Positions 14,913 through 24,747 of a DNA stretch of 64,000 nucleotides are shown here, in pieces. The first letter of the stretch is position 1, and every line of letters starts with the position of its first letter. Source of the DNA: Microlunatus parietis (GTDB lineage: Bacteria > Actinomycetota > Actinomycetes > Propionibacteriales > Propionibacteriaceae). The stretch covers positions 5,022,001 to 5,086,000 of the forward strand of contig NZ_JACCBU010000001.1 in assembly GCF_013407955.1 (NCBI RefSeq). Direction: 5' to 3'. The notes beneath the pieces are model-generated. The model was not told where the DNA came from, searched no databases, and saw nothing but the letters and a program-made list of their open reading frames with translations. Both the position numbers and the translations under genes were made by a program.

Positions 14913-16041
14913 GACCGTGCTGCACTGCGAGCGGGTGGTGACGCCGGACGGTGTCCGTACCGACGCCTTGATCAAGATCACGGACGGAGTGATCACAGAA
15001 CTCGGCCCGTCGACCGGCTCGGGCGAACGGGTCGAGGGCTGGGTGCTGCCGGGCTACGTCGACACCCATGTCCACGGCGGTGGCGGCGGAGACTACCCGA
15101 CCACCGACCCGGACGAGGCGCTCAAGGCCCGGGATTTCCATGCGCGCAACGGAACCACGACGAGCTACGCCAGCCTGGTCAGCGCCGAGCCGGACCTGTT
15201 GGTCCGGCAGATCAAGACCCTGGTGCCGCTGGTGGACGCGGGCGCGTTCGCCGGCATCCACCTGGAGGGGCCGTTCCTCTCGGCGGCCAAGTGCGGCGCG
15301 CACGACCCGGCGCTGCTGACCCCGCCGACCCCGGAGTTGCTGGACCGACTGCTGAAAGCCGGAGCCGGCCGGATCGCCATGATCACGCTGGCCCCGGAAC
15401 TCGATCATGGTCCGGCGGCGATCGAACGGCTGACCCGGGCCGGTGTCCGGGTGGCGTTCGGGCACAGCGATTCCGACGCACGGCTGACCGCTACGGCGAT
15501 CGACGCCGGCGCCACGGTGGCGACCCACCTGTTCAACGCGATGCGGCCGATCCACCATCGCGAGCCCGGCCCGGTGCCGCGGCTGCTCGATGCTCAACGG
15601 GTCACGGTCGAACTGATCTGCGACGGGATCCACCTACACCCGGACGTGATCACGATGGCGATCGCCGCCGCCGGCCCGGACCGGGTCGCGCTGATCACCG
15701 ACGCCATGTCCGCGGCCGGCCTGGCCGACGGCTCGTACGCGCTGGGCCACCTGGACGTCACCGTGGCCGGCGGCGCCGTACACCTGGTCAATCCGGACGG
15801 CAGCGCCGGCTCGATCGCCGGGTCGACCCTGACCATGGCCGGTGCGGTCGAATTCGTCGTCGGGCTCGGCGTGCCCATCCCGGAAGCCGCGCGGATGGCC
15901 GCGACCACCCCGGCCCGCGCGCACGGCCTGGACCGGGTGGGTGAACTCATGGTCGGCCGGGCCGCCGACCTCTGTGTTGTCGATGATCAAGGCCGGCTGC
16001 AGCGCGTGCTGCGGGCGGGCGATTGGCTGGAGACCGAATGA
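14905..16041 (+). CDS. nagA: N-acetylhexosamine-6-phosphate deacetylase (NagA/AgaA)
   Basis: A protein of 378 residues. Amidohydrolase-fold deacetylase: LPGYVDTHVHGGGGGDY (H-x-H start of the barrel), GIHLEGPFLS (metal-binding Glu), AFGHSDSD, VATHLFNAMRP, ELICDGIHLHPD and ALITDAMSAAGL with the catalytic Asp. It removes acetate from GlcNAc-6-P or GalNAc-6-P. The aldolase encoded next argues for the GalNAc/tagatose route over the GlcNAc/fructose route, but sequence alone does not decide. Overlaps its neighbours on both sides. Confidence 0.92.
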   Translation: MTETVLHCERVVTPDGVRTDALIKITDGVITELGPSTGSGERVEGWVLPGYVDTHVHGGGGGDYPTTDPDEALKARDFHARNGTTTSYASLVSAEPDLLVRQIKTLVPLVDAGAFAGIHLEGPFLSAAKCGAHDPALLTPPTPELLDRLLKAGAGRIAMITLAPELDHGPAAIERLTRAGVRVAFGHSDSDARLTATAIDAGATVATHLFNAMRPIHHREPGPVPRLLDAQRVTVELICDGIHLHPDVITMAIAAAGPDRVALITDAMSAAGLADGSYALGHLDVTVAGGAVHLVNPDGSAGSIAGSTLTMAGAVEFVVGLGVPIPEAARMAATTPARAHGLDRVGELMVGRAADLCVVDDQGRLQRVLRAGDWLETE

Positions 16042-16871
16042 CCCTGGCAACCCTGACCGAAGTCCTCGCGACGGCTGCCCAGCGCAAGCAGGCTGTCGGC
16101 GCCTTCAACGTGTTCAGCATCGAGCACGCCGAGGCCCTGGTGGCCGGAGCCGAACAGGCCGGCACCGACGTGGTGCTGCAGGTCTCCCAGAACGCCGTCC
16201 GCTACCACGGCGCGCTGCGCCCGATCGGGCTGGCCACGCTGGCCATCGCCGAGGCCGCCGCGGTCCGGGCCGTGGTGCATCTTGATCATGCGACCGAGCG
16301 GGACCTGGTCGATCAGGCCGTCGAACTCGGCTTCACCTCGGTGATGTTCGATGCGTCGGCGCTGCCGTACCAGAAGAATGTGGCGGAGACGGCGGCTGTG
16401 GTGGCCCAGTGCCGGGCCCGCGGGATCTCGGTCGAGGCCGAGTTGGGCGAGGTCGGCGGTAAGGATGGCGTGCACGCGCCGGGCGCCCGGACCCGGCCGG
16501 AGGAGGCGGTCAGCTTCGTGGCGGAGACCGGGGTCGACGCCCTCGCCGTCGCGGTCGGCTCGTCGCACGCGATGACCGAACGGACCGCGAAGCTGGACCT
16601 GGACCTGATCGCCGAACTGGCCGCCGCGGTGCCGGTGCCGCTGGTGCTGCACGGTTCGTCCGGTGTCGCTGACGACGAGATCGTCCGGGCCGTCGCGGCC
16701 GGTATGACGAAGATCAACATCGCCACCCACCTGAACGCGGTCTTCACCGACCGGGTCCGGGCCGTGCTCGGCGACAACCCGGCGATGGTGGACAGCCGGA
16801 AGTACCTCGGCCCGGCCCGCGACGCGATGGCGGCGGAAGTGGCCCGGCTGCTGACCCTGCTGGCGTCCTGA
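16038..16871 (+). CDS. Class II fructose/tagatose-bisphosphate aldolase (GatY/KbaY-like)
   Basis: A protein of 277 residues, ATG overlapping the nagA stop (ATGA). Zinc-dependent class II aldolase: AVGAFNVFSIEH (about 19-30), VVHLDHA with the catalytic/metal His-Asp-His, SVMFDAS, VEAELGEVGGKDG, DALAVAVGSSHA, LVLHGSSGV and KINIATHLN. Cleaves tagatose- or fructose-1,6-bisphosphate. Being the last gene of an aminosugar operon suggests the tagatose route. No phosphofructokinase-like or transporter gene is seen nearby, so uptake and the second phosphorylation must be encoded elsewhere. Confidence 0.88.
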   Translation: MTLATLTEVLATAAQRKQAVGAFNVFSIEHAEALVAGAEQAGTDVVLQVSQNAVRYHGALRPIGLATLAIAEAAAVRAVVHLDHATERDLVDQAVELGFTSVMFDASALPYQKNVAETAAVVAQCRARGISVEAELGEVGGKDGVHAPGARTRPEEAVSFVAETGVDALAVAVGSSHAMTERTAKLDLDLIAELAAAVPVPLVLHGSSGVADDEIVRAVAAGMTKINIATHLNAVFTDRVRAVLGDNPAMVDSRKYLGPARDAMAAEVARLLTLLAS

Positions 16872-17029
16872 TCGGACACTGTCAACGGGTCGGCGACGAC
16901 TGTCGTTCCCATGTTCTACAGTTACGAACACGATCGTGCGGCCTCTCGACAGTGCAGCGCGGCAGTTGGAATCGAGGGCGCTGACGACTGCGCCGTGGAA
17001 CTTTGGTTTGATCAGGGAGAATGGGCACC

Positions 17030-17728
17030 GTGAGCGATTTGATCGACACCACGGAGATGTATCTGCGGACCATCTTCGAGCTTGAGGAAGAGGGGATCGT
17101 GCCGCTGCGGGCCCGGATCGCCGAGCGGTTGCACCAGAGCGGGCCGACCGTCTCGCAGACCGTCGCGCGGATGGAACGGGACGGGCTGGTCAAGGTCGAG
17201 GGCGACCGCCATCTCGAGTTGTCCCCCGAAGGCCGCGACCGGGCCATGCGGGTGATGCGGAAGCACCGGCTCGCGGAACGGCTGCTGACCGACGTGATCG
17301 GCCTTGAGTGGGAGAAGGTGCACGTCGAGGCGTGCCGCTGGGAGCACGTGATCTCCACCGACGTGGAGCACCGGCTGGTCGACCTGCTGGAGGCTCCCGT
17401 CGCGTCCCCGTACGGCAATCCGATCCCGGGCCTGGAGGAACTCGGCGTCAAGGCGCCGAAGGTGGAGTTCCGGGCCGGCAACGACCAGTTGCGGGAGCTG
17501 ATCGAGCGGACCGACGGCGCCGCCGCCCGGGTCGTGGTGCGACGGATCAGCGAGGAGATCCAGAAGGACATCGAGACGATGGGGACGCTGCGCGCGGCGG
17601 GCATCAAGCCCGGGGTCGAGGTGACGGTCGAAGGCGGCGGGCTCGGGGTCAAACTGTCCGCGGCCGACGCCCCGCCGTGCGAGATCTCGCTCGAGGCGTC
17701 CGCCTACCTGTTCGTCTCCCGGGTGTGA
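17030..17728 (+). CDS. ideR: DtxR/IdeR family iron-dependent repressor
   Basis: A protein of 232 residues from GTG 17030. The ATG at 17021 is too close to the GGGAGA ribosome site, which sits 9 bp before the GTG, and family proteins begin [19 protein letters not shown]. The winged helix is [21 protein letters not shown]. Metal ligands lie in [11 protein letters not shown] and [13 protein letters not shown] (residues C, E, H near 100-106) and the dimer domain [13 protein letters not shown]. The C-terminal SH3-like domain begins near 150. Likely the global iron regulator. TGATG coupling to the downstream methyltransferase. Confidence 0.9.
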   Translation: MSDLIDTTEMYLRTIFELEEEGIVPLRARIAERLHQSGPTVSQTVARMERDGLVKVEGDRHLELSPEGRDRAMRVMRKHRLAERLLTDVIGLEWEKVHVEACRWEHVISTDVEHRLVDLLEAPVASPYGNPIPGLEELGVKAPKVEFRAGNDQLRELIERTDGAAARVVVRRISEEIQKDIETMGTLRAAGIKPGVEVTVEGGGLGVKLSAADAPPCEISLEASAYLFVSRV

Positions 17729-18531
17729 TGCCGGCCCTCGTCGTGTCCGAGGACGGTCTGGACTGGCCGAGGTTTCTGGCCCAGTTCCACGCGGCTCGCC
17801 CGGGCGTCATCGAAGCCGTGCTGTCCCGGTCGCTGGCTGGTGACCACACGCCCTACCGCTGGCTGGCCCGGGCGGTTTCCGACGCCGGTACGGTGCTCGA
17901 CGTCGCCTGCGGCTCCGGCCCGATGTCGCGCGAACTGCTGAGCCGGCCGCCCAGTGCCTCGAAGGTACGGACCGTGATCGGCGTCGACCTGTCCGCCGAC
18001 GAACTGCGGCTGGCGGCGGAGCGCGGCCCGGGGCCGTGGGTGCGCGGCGACGCCCTGCGGCTGCCGTTCCGGGACGGGTCCGTGGACGCGGTGACCAGCT
18101 CGATGGGCCTGCTCGTGATCCGGCCGCTGAACCGGGTGCTGACCGAGATCGCCCGGGTGCTGAAACCGGGCGGCGTGCTGGCCGCCATCGCCCCCGCGCT
18201 GCGCCCGCTGTCGCCGTCCGAGATGCGGGTGCCGGCTCGCATCAACGCCCGGCTGCGCGGATCGCCCCGGTTTCCCGGCTCGGTGGAACTGGCCGGCTTC
18301 ACCAAGTCGCTGCAGGGGGCCGGGATGCGCCGGGTCGAGGACGCCCGCGAGCGCTACCACTACACGGTGGCCTCCCGCGAGGACGCCGAACTGCTGCTCT
18401 CGGCGCTCTACCTGCCGAGCACGAAGCCGGCCCGGGTCGCGTCCGCGGTCGACTTCCTGGCTCACCGGCTGGCCAAGCGCGGGCCGTTCCCGATCACCAT
18501 TCCGATGCGGCGGGTGGTGGCGATCAAATAG
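17728..18531 (+). CDS. Class I SAM-dependent methyltransferase
   Basis: A protein of 267 residues, ATG overlapping the ideR stop. SAM-binding motif I is TVLDVACGSGPMSREL (about residues 54-69), followed by VIGVDLSADELRLA, VRGDALRLPFRDGSVDAV (motif II) and RVLKPGGVLAAIAP (motif III). Methyltransf_11-type; substrate unknown. The coupling to ideR is conspicuous but gives no clear role. Confidence 0.85.
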   Translation: MPALVVSEDGLDWPRFLAQFHAARPGVIEAVLSRSLAGDHTPYRWLARAVSDAGTVLDVACGSGPMSRELLSRPPSASKVRTVIGVDLSADELRLAAERGPGPWVRGDALRLPFRDGSVDAVTSSMGLLVIRPLNRVLTEIARVLKPGGVLAAIAPALRPLSPSEMRVPARINARLRGSPRFPGSVELAGFTKSLQGAGMRRVEDARERYHYTVASREDAELLLSALYLPSTKPARVASAVDFLAHRLAKRGPFPITIPMRRVVAIK

Positions 18532-18637
18532 CGCGCGGGGCTTCCGGGCCCCGGAATAGTCCGGCCCCCGCCGGGCGTTACAGCCGGCGACAAGGGATTC
18601 ATCACAACCGCTGCCGTCAGGGCAGCCAGGAGAAGAC

Positions 18638-19015
18638 ATGGCAACGATCGAACTCAACTCTGACCAGTTCGAGAAGACGATCTCCGACAACGACATCGTG
18701 TTGGTCGACTTCTGGGCCGAATGGTGCCCGCCGTGCAAGCGGTTCGGCCCGGTCTTCGAGGCCGAGTCCGAGAGTCACTCCGACATCGTGTTCGCCAAGC
18801 TGGACACCGACGCCAACCAGGCCCTGAGCGGCCAGCTCGGCGTCTCCAGCATCCCGACCCTGATGGCGTTCCGGGAGGGCGTGCTGGTGTTCAACCAGGC
18901 CGGCGCTCTGCAGGCCCCGCAGCTGAAGCAGGTCGTGGACGCGGTGAAGGGTCTCGACATGGAGAAGGTGCACGCCGAGGTCGCGAAGCTGAAGGAAGAG
19001 CACGGCGAGGCCTGA
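18638..19015 (+). CDS. trxA: Thioredoxin with a CPPC active site
   Basis: A protein of 125 residues. Thioredoxin fold: VLVDFWAEWCPPCKRFGPVF (about 21-40) and the cis-Pro loop GVSSIPTLMAFREGVLV. The redox motif is WCPPC instead of the usual WCGPC. A second Pro usually changes the redox potential (family knowledge). About 15 extra C-terminal residues are charged and helical. AGGAG lies 7 bp before the ATG. It is followed by a strong hairpin at 19030-19060. Confidence 0.9.
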   Translation: MATIELNSDQFEKTISDNDIVLVDFWAEWCPPCKRFGPVFEAESESHSDIVFAKLDTDANQALSGQLGVSSIPTLMAFREGVLVFNQAGALQAPQLKQVVDAVKGLDMEKVHAEVAKLKEEHGEA

Positions 19016-19029
19016 GCCCCGTGTTCGAC

Positions 19030-19060
19030 GCCCCGGCGCTTGGTGATTAGGTGCCGGGGC
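19030..19060 (+). terminator. Hairpin after trxA
   Basis: GCCCCGGC (19030-19037) pairs perfectly with GCCGGGGC (19053-19060) across a 15-base loop. It lies 15 bp after the trxA stop and is followed by only a short pyrimidine run. Typical actinobacterial terminator lacking a U-tract. Confidence 0.6.
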
Positions 19061-19111
19061 TTCCGTCACCCTGCCGTCGGGTCCCGGACGCGATCCTGAT
19101 AGAAGTTGATC

Positions 19112-20413
<1,302 letters not shown>

Positions 20414-20414
20414 C

Positions 20415-21446
20415 TCAGGCCGCGGGGTCGGCCACCGTGATCCCGTGGCTGCCCGGCCGGTCCATCGCCCGCAACGCCTCGCCGGCGCCGGCCAGGCCGG
20501 TCCGGTTCATGATCAACTTCCCCGGGTCGACCGCGCCCGACGTGATCAACTCCAGCATCGCCGGATAGTCCGCCGCCGGCATCCCGTGCGAGCCGAGCAC
20601 GGCCAGTTCCCAGGCGATCACCCGGTCCATCGGCAGCGGCGGCGTCGCCTGATCACCGAGCAACAGGCCGACCTGCACGTGCCGGCCGCGGCGCCGCAGC
20701 GAGGAGACCGCCGCGACCGCGGCGGCGGGCGAGCCGGCGCAGTCCAACGTAAGATGGGCGCCGCCGAGTTCCATGATCGACTTCGGTACGTCCAGCGAGG
20801 CCGGGTCCATGATCGTCTCGGCGCCGAACCGGGTGGCCAGCTCGCGCGCAGCCGGGGCCGGGTCGACGGCGATCACCCGGGCGCCTAGGGCGCGGGCGAT
20901 CATGATCGCGGACAGGCCGGCACCGCCGCAGCCGAACACCGCCACCCACTGGCCCGCAGCGAGTCCGCCCTGCGCGGTGAGCGCGTGATAGGCGGTGGCG
21001 AACCGGCAGCCGAGTGCCGCCGCCGCGGCGAAACCGAGCGAGCCCGGCAGCCGGACCAGATTGAGGTCGGCCGCGGCCACCGGCACCAGCTCGGCGAACG
21101 AACCCCAGCCGGTGAACCCGGGCTGGGTCTGCTCCGGGCACACCTGCGCCTGACCGTCGGCACAGTAGGAGCAGTTCCCACAGCCGTTGACGAACGGCGC
21201 CGTCACCCGGTCGCCGACCGCCCAGCGCCGGACCCGGTCGCCGGCCGCGGCGACGACGCCGGCGAACTCGTGGCCGCCGACGTGCGGCAGCCGGACCGGG
21301 TCGTGGCCCTGCCAGGCATGCCAGTCGGACCGGCAGACCCCGGTCGCCGCCACTCGGATGATCACGCCGTCCGGCGGGCAGTCCGGCTCCGGGACGTCAC
21401 GGACCACCGGCGGCCCGCCGACCTCGTCGTAGACCAGGGCCCTCAT
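20415..21446 (-). CDS. Zinc-dependent alcohol dehydrogenase
   Basis: A protein of 343 residues, medium-chain dehydrogenase. Catalytic zinc: GVCRSDWHAW and VGGHEFAG; structural zinc: NGCGNCSYCADGQAQVC with four Cys. The Rossmann motif is WVAVFGCGGAGLSAIMIARALG followed by VIAVDPAP, whose Asp suggests NAD over NADP. Substrate unknown. Stops 1 bp from the ceramidase-like gene on the other strand. Confidence 0.9.
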   Translation of the reverse strand: MRALVYDEVGGPPVVRDVPEPDCPPDGVIIRVAATGVCRSDWHAWQGHDPVRLPHVGGHEFAGVVAAAGDRVRRWAVGDRVTAPFVNGCGNCSYCADGQAQVCPEQTQPGFTGWGSFAELVPVAAADLNLVRLPGSLGFAAAAALGCRFATAYHALTAQGGLAAGQWVAVFGCGGAGLSAIMIARALGARVIAVDPAPAARELATRFGAETIMDPASLDVPKSIMELGGAHLTLDCAGSPAAAVAAVSSLRRRGRHVQVGLLLGDQATPPLPMDRVIAWELAVLGSHGMPAADYPAMLELITSGAVDPGKLIMNRTGLAGAGEALRAMDRPGSHGITVADPAA

Positions 21447-21539
21447 CGGTGGGGGATCCCGCCCGGGCGCAGCAGTTGCACGCGGTCACGGTAACCGAGG
21501 CTGACGGAACTGTCGGTGCGGGGCTCTACAGTCCTGCCC

Positions 21540-22460
21540 ATGATCACCGAGGAGATGATCGACCGGGCCGGACACTTCGTGATCAGCAACGGCCGACTGG
21601 TCGAGCGACGGCTCTGGCAACTCGTCCGCGGTCCAGCCGAGCCGGCCATCGGCCACGCGGTGCTGGCCGCGCTGGACGGCTACCGCAACCCCGACGGCGG
21701 CCTCGGCCACGGGCTCGAGGCCGACGTGCAGGCCCCGGACAGCCAGCCGGTCGCGGTCGACTTCGCGCTGGGCGTGATCGACCAGGTGCTCGACCTGGTC
21801 GACGACGCGGAAGTCCGCGAACATGCGCGCGACTTCGGGGCCCGGACGCTGCCGTACCTGGAAGCGGTGGCGGCGCCGAACGGCGCCCTGCCGATCGTGC
21901 TGCCCACGGTCAAGGACCATCCGCACGCCGAACACTGGGACAGCGAGGCGTTCCCGCTCGGGCTCAATCCGACCGGCGGGATCGTGGTCCGGCTGCGCCG
22001 GCTCGGCCTGACCTCCGACTGGCTCAACCGGGCCGAGGCCTGCTGCCGTACCGAGGTCGAACGGTCACTGGCCGAGCCCGACCTCGGCGGGCACACCGCG
22101 CTCAACATCGCGGCGTTCCTCGCCGGCAGTGACGACCGCGGCTGGGCGGACGAGCAGTTCGCGGTCCTGGCCGGCCGGCTCGACACGCTGTCGCACTTCC
22201 ACCTCTACCCGGGGCCGGGGTACGGCGTGACGCCGCTGCAGTTCGCGTCGACCCCGGACGCGCCGGCCCGGGGGCTGTTCCCCGACGACCCGATCGCGGC
22301 ACACCTGCGTGCCCTCGCCGAGGGGCAGCAGGAGGACGGCGGCTGGCCGATCACCTGGCAGCCGCCCGGTGTGGTGGCCGAACTGGCCTGGCGCGGTGTG
22401 GTGACCGTCGACGCGGTCCGGACGCTGCTGGCCTACTCGTCCGGCCGGTCGGACGGATAG
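21540..22460 (+). CDS. Hypothetical protein with terpenoid-cyclase-like alpha repeats
   Basis: A protein of 306 residues from ATG 21540. Helical segments carry G-Y-x-N-P-D-G-G-x-G-H (LDGYRNPDGGLGHGLEADVQ, about 38-57) and QQEDGGWPITWQ (about 263-274), as in the alpha/alpha toroid of prenyltransferases and squalene cyclases. No D-D-x-x-D-type or DxDD catalytic motif is evident, so enzymatic activity is uncertain. Its 3' end overlaps the convergent gene by 28 bp. Confidence 0.65.
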   Translation: MITEEMIDRAGHFVISNGRLVERRLWQLVRGPAEPAIGHAVLAALDGYRNPDGGLGHGLEADVQAPDSQPVAVDFALGVIDQVLDLVDDAEVREHARDFGARTLPYLEAVAAPNGALPIVLPTVKDHPHAEHWDSEAFPLGLNPTGGIVVRLRRLGLTSDWLNRAEACCRTEVERSLAEPDLGGHTALNIAAFLAGSDDRGWADEQFAVLAGRLDTLSHFHLYPGPGYGVTPLQFASTPDAPARGLFPDDPIAAHLRALAEGQQEDGGWPITWQPPGVVAELAWRGVVTVDAVRTLLAYSSGRSDG

Positions 22461-22984
22461 CTCCGCCGCGGGCTCACCGGGTCGCCCCGGTGCCGGCCCT
22501 GGTCCTCAGCCGCGTCGGCTCGCGCCTGCGGCGGCTTCTCGGACGGTGCGGGTCCGGTATCGCGACCGGATTCGCGACCATCACGACCGGATTCGTGGCC
22601 GGGCTCCGCGGCACCTGCGGCGTCCAGGCGCTCGATGGCTTCGGCCTGCCTGCGGTCGGCCTCGGTCTGGCGGGTCTCCGCGGTACGGTCGCGGCGCTCG
22701 GCTTCGACCTCGGCCCGGTCGGCCTCGGCCCGGGCCTGCTCGGCGTCGGCCCGGGCCTGGTTGGCCGCCGCGCGCTCGTGGGCGGCGTCGGCGCGGTCGG
22801 CCTTCGCCGCGAGCTGGGATTGGCTGCCCGCGTCCCGGAGTGCGGTGGCGCGATCCTGGTCACGACCCAGTTGCTCCTCCTTCGCCCGGGCCCGGGTCCG
22901 CATCACCACGGAGATGACGATGAGAGCGAGGACGATCAGGACGACGAGACCGAGGACCGGTAGGAGCCATGCGGTGGGGTCCAT
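22433..22984 (-). CDS. Membrane-anchored coiled-coil protein
   Basis: A protein of 183 residues: one N-terminal transmembrane helix (WLLPVLGLVVLIVLALIVIS, about 6-25), then an Ala/Arg/Glu-rich heptad-like coiled coil (about 40-120; for example AAHERAAANQARADAEQARA), then a Gly/Asp/Arg low-complexity tail. Probably a cytoplasmic coiled coil anchored in the membrane. No family named. GGAGG lies close to the ATG. Overlaps the 3' end of 21540-22460 by 28 bp. Confidence 0.7.
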   Translation of the reverse strand: MDPTAWLLPVLGLVVLIVLALIVISVVMRTRARAKEEQLGRDQDRATALRDAGSQSQLAAKADRADAAHERAAANQARADAEQARAEADRAEVEAERRDRTAETRQTEADRRQAEAIERLDAAGAAEPGHESGRDGRESGRDTGPAPSEKPPQARADAAEDQGRHRGDPVSPRRSYPSDRPDE

Positions 22985-23078
22985 CGGAACCCTCCTTCAG
23001 AAGGTACTGCGTGTCGGAGTGTTGTGTCGCCGCCGACGTACCCGTACCTGCGCGGGCCGAAACCCGTAGTCTCAGCGC

Positions 23079-23549
23079 ATGAGGATTCGCCGGGCCGCCG
23101 AGACCGATCTCGGGGAGCTGCAGCGGGCGATCTTCACCGACATGAGCCTGGCCGAGCTGCGGGCGGCCGACGAACGGTTCAACCGCCCGCCGGACTCGCT
23201 CCACATCGTCGCCGAGAACGACGACGGGGAGATCGTCGCCAGCTGCAATCTGATCCGGGAGACCCATCGGATGCGGCGGCACCGGGCCGAACTCGGCGGG
23301 TTCGTGATCGTCCCGGCCGAACGCGGGTCGGGGCTGGCCCGGCGGATGATCGACTATCTGGCCCGGTATGCCAGGCGGGAGTGGGACGTGTCGATCCTCG
23401 ACGTGGCCTGCCGGGGCGGCACCGCCGCCGAGCGCGCCTACCGCGGGCTGGGCTTCACCGAGTGGGCCCGGCTGCCGGGCGGCTATCTCGACTACGACGC
23501 GATCTATGACGAGGTGCGGCTCTACCGGCCCGTCCCGCCCTTGGACTGA
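23079..23549 (+). CDS. GNAT family N-acetyltransferase
   Basis: A protein of 156 residues. Motif A is ELGGFVIVPAERGSGLARRM (about 70-89), and ERAYRGLGFTEWARLPGGY gives the terminal beta-bulge typical of GNATs. Substrate unknown. Convergent with the MarR gene, with 28 bp of shared 3' coding sequence. Confidence 0.85.
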   Translation: MRIRRAAETDLGELQRAIFTDMSLAELRAADERFNRPPDSLHIVAENDDGEIVASCNLIRETHRMRRHRAELGGFVIVPAERGSGLARRMIDYLARYARREWDVSILDVACRGGTAAERAYRGLGFTEWARLPGGYLDYDAIYDEVRLYRPVPPLD

Positions 23550-24064
23550 GCGCCGTTCCGGCGCTTGCGGGGCGCTGCCGACCGCGGCGGCTGGGCCCGC
23601 AGGTGGTCACGCACCCGGCCCATGATCTCGCCGAGCCGGCCCAGGTCCTGGCCGGACAGCGGCTCGAACAGCAGCCGGCGGACCACCTCGATGTGACCTG
23701 GCAGGGCCCGGTTGACCAGGGCGACGCCCTTCCTGGTGATCGTGACCAGGGTGCCGCGCTCGTCGTCGGGGCTCGGTTCGCGGGTGATCAGCCCGGCCTT
23801 CTCCAGCAGTCCCGCCTGGTACGTCAGCCCGCTGCGGCTGTAGCCGACGCCGTCGGCGAGTGCGGTCATCGTCAGCTTCCCGTCGGCCGCCGCGAGGCTG
23901 CTCAGCACCTGGAACTGGACCGTGCTCAGTCCGACGCTCCGCAGCTGCTGCTCCACCTGGTGCTGCAACAGGGTGACGGCCTCCATGAGCGCGAGGTACG
24001 TGCCCAGGCGCTGGGGATCGGGCGTTCCGACGTCGCCGCCGAGGTCGATCAGTGAGCCGGTCAT
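23522..24064 (-). CDS. MarR family transcriptional regulator
   Basis: A protein of 180 residues from ATG 24062-24064. Winged helix: LSTVQFQVLSSLAAADGKLT, then MTALADGVGYSRSGLTYQAGLLEKAGLI (about 62-90) and SPDDERGTLVTITRKG for the wing. The C-terminal 30 residues are basic and disordered. Ligand and target genes are unknown; the sequence upstream is the degenerate 24.1-24.7 kb region. Confidence 0.88.
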   Translation of the reverse strand: MTGSLIDLGGDVGTPDPQRLGTYLALMEAVTLLQHQVEQQLRSVGLSTVQFQVLSSLAAADGKLTMTALADGVGYSRSGLTYQAGLLEKAGLITREPSPDDERGTLVTITRKGVALVNRALPGHIEVVRRLLFEPLSGQDLGRLGEIMGRVRDHLRAQPPRSAAPRKRRNGAQSKGGTGR

Positions 24065-24329
24065 CGCGGGCCAGCCTACCTGCTTCGACTTCGAAGCATG
24101 TGGCCGAGGTTGCTCCCCAATTGCCGGCCGAGCTCGGTGATCACGCCGGACACGTCGAGATTCGGCGCGTCCGGGAGGCAAACCGAGAAATGGATCCCGC
24201 ATGATGCCGGCTCGGGTCGCGGCGGCCGGCCGGGATCGCCTTCATGATCATTTCCTGGCGCCAGGTGGTGCCGTCCCGACGGGCGGCTGCGCGGCGTGGT
24301 CAGCTACGCCCCTCGGTGCCGATGATCAG

Positions 24330-24632
24330 GATCGCTGCCCCGGCGGCAGCGCCGCGACCCTCGAACACCTGCTGCGTGACCTCCTGAGGAGACCGTGCGG
24401 CTCGTCGTCCTGGTCGCCGGCGGCGGCCACGTCGTCAGCAGCGCCACCCGGTCCGGACCGGGCCGGGCGCGGAGTTCGTACCGAACGTGTCTTCGGGTGA
24501 CCCGACACCGCGCATTCGCCGAACCGGTGGCCCGTCGTCGACGGCCACGATCCGGTGATCGGCGCCGCCGAGCGACCACCGACCGAGCTTGCCGCCGTCG
24601 CTCGTCCGGTAGCACTCCTCGATCCCACCGGC
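24330..24632 (-). pseudogene. Degenerate gene fragment
   Basis: No intact gene fills 24065-24747. On the minus strand a coherent stretch, IEECYRTSDGGKLGRWSLGG and then HRIVAVDDGPPVRRM, runs to about 24470. It continues sensibly only after a frame change, as ELRARPGPDRVALLTTWPPP. This suggests a broken gene with at least one frameshift. Family not recognised. The rest of the region shows nothing further except element D copy 2. Confidence 0.35.
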
Positions 24633-24650
24633 CACTTGCGTCCCACCCCA

Positions 24651-24721
24651 CCACACTTCTTGGCTCTTTACGCGAGAAACATCTCGCGGGAAGCGACAGT
24701 TTTTCACGTAACGTGAAAAAC
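24651..24721 (+). repeat. 71-bp palindromic element D, copy 2
   Basis: Same layout and length as 10883-10953: the shared 21-bp start CCACACTTCTTGGCTCTTTA(C), then an inner hairpin CGCGAGA-aaca-TCTCGCG (24671-24688), then the terminal palindrome at 24699-24721 with arms GTTTTTCACGT/ACGTGAAAAAC. It lies 26 bp from the 3' end of the GH2 gene. Confidence 0.8.
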
Positions 24722-24747
24722 CGGCAGGGCGTGGGCGGCAGGGGAAG

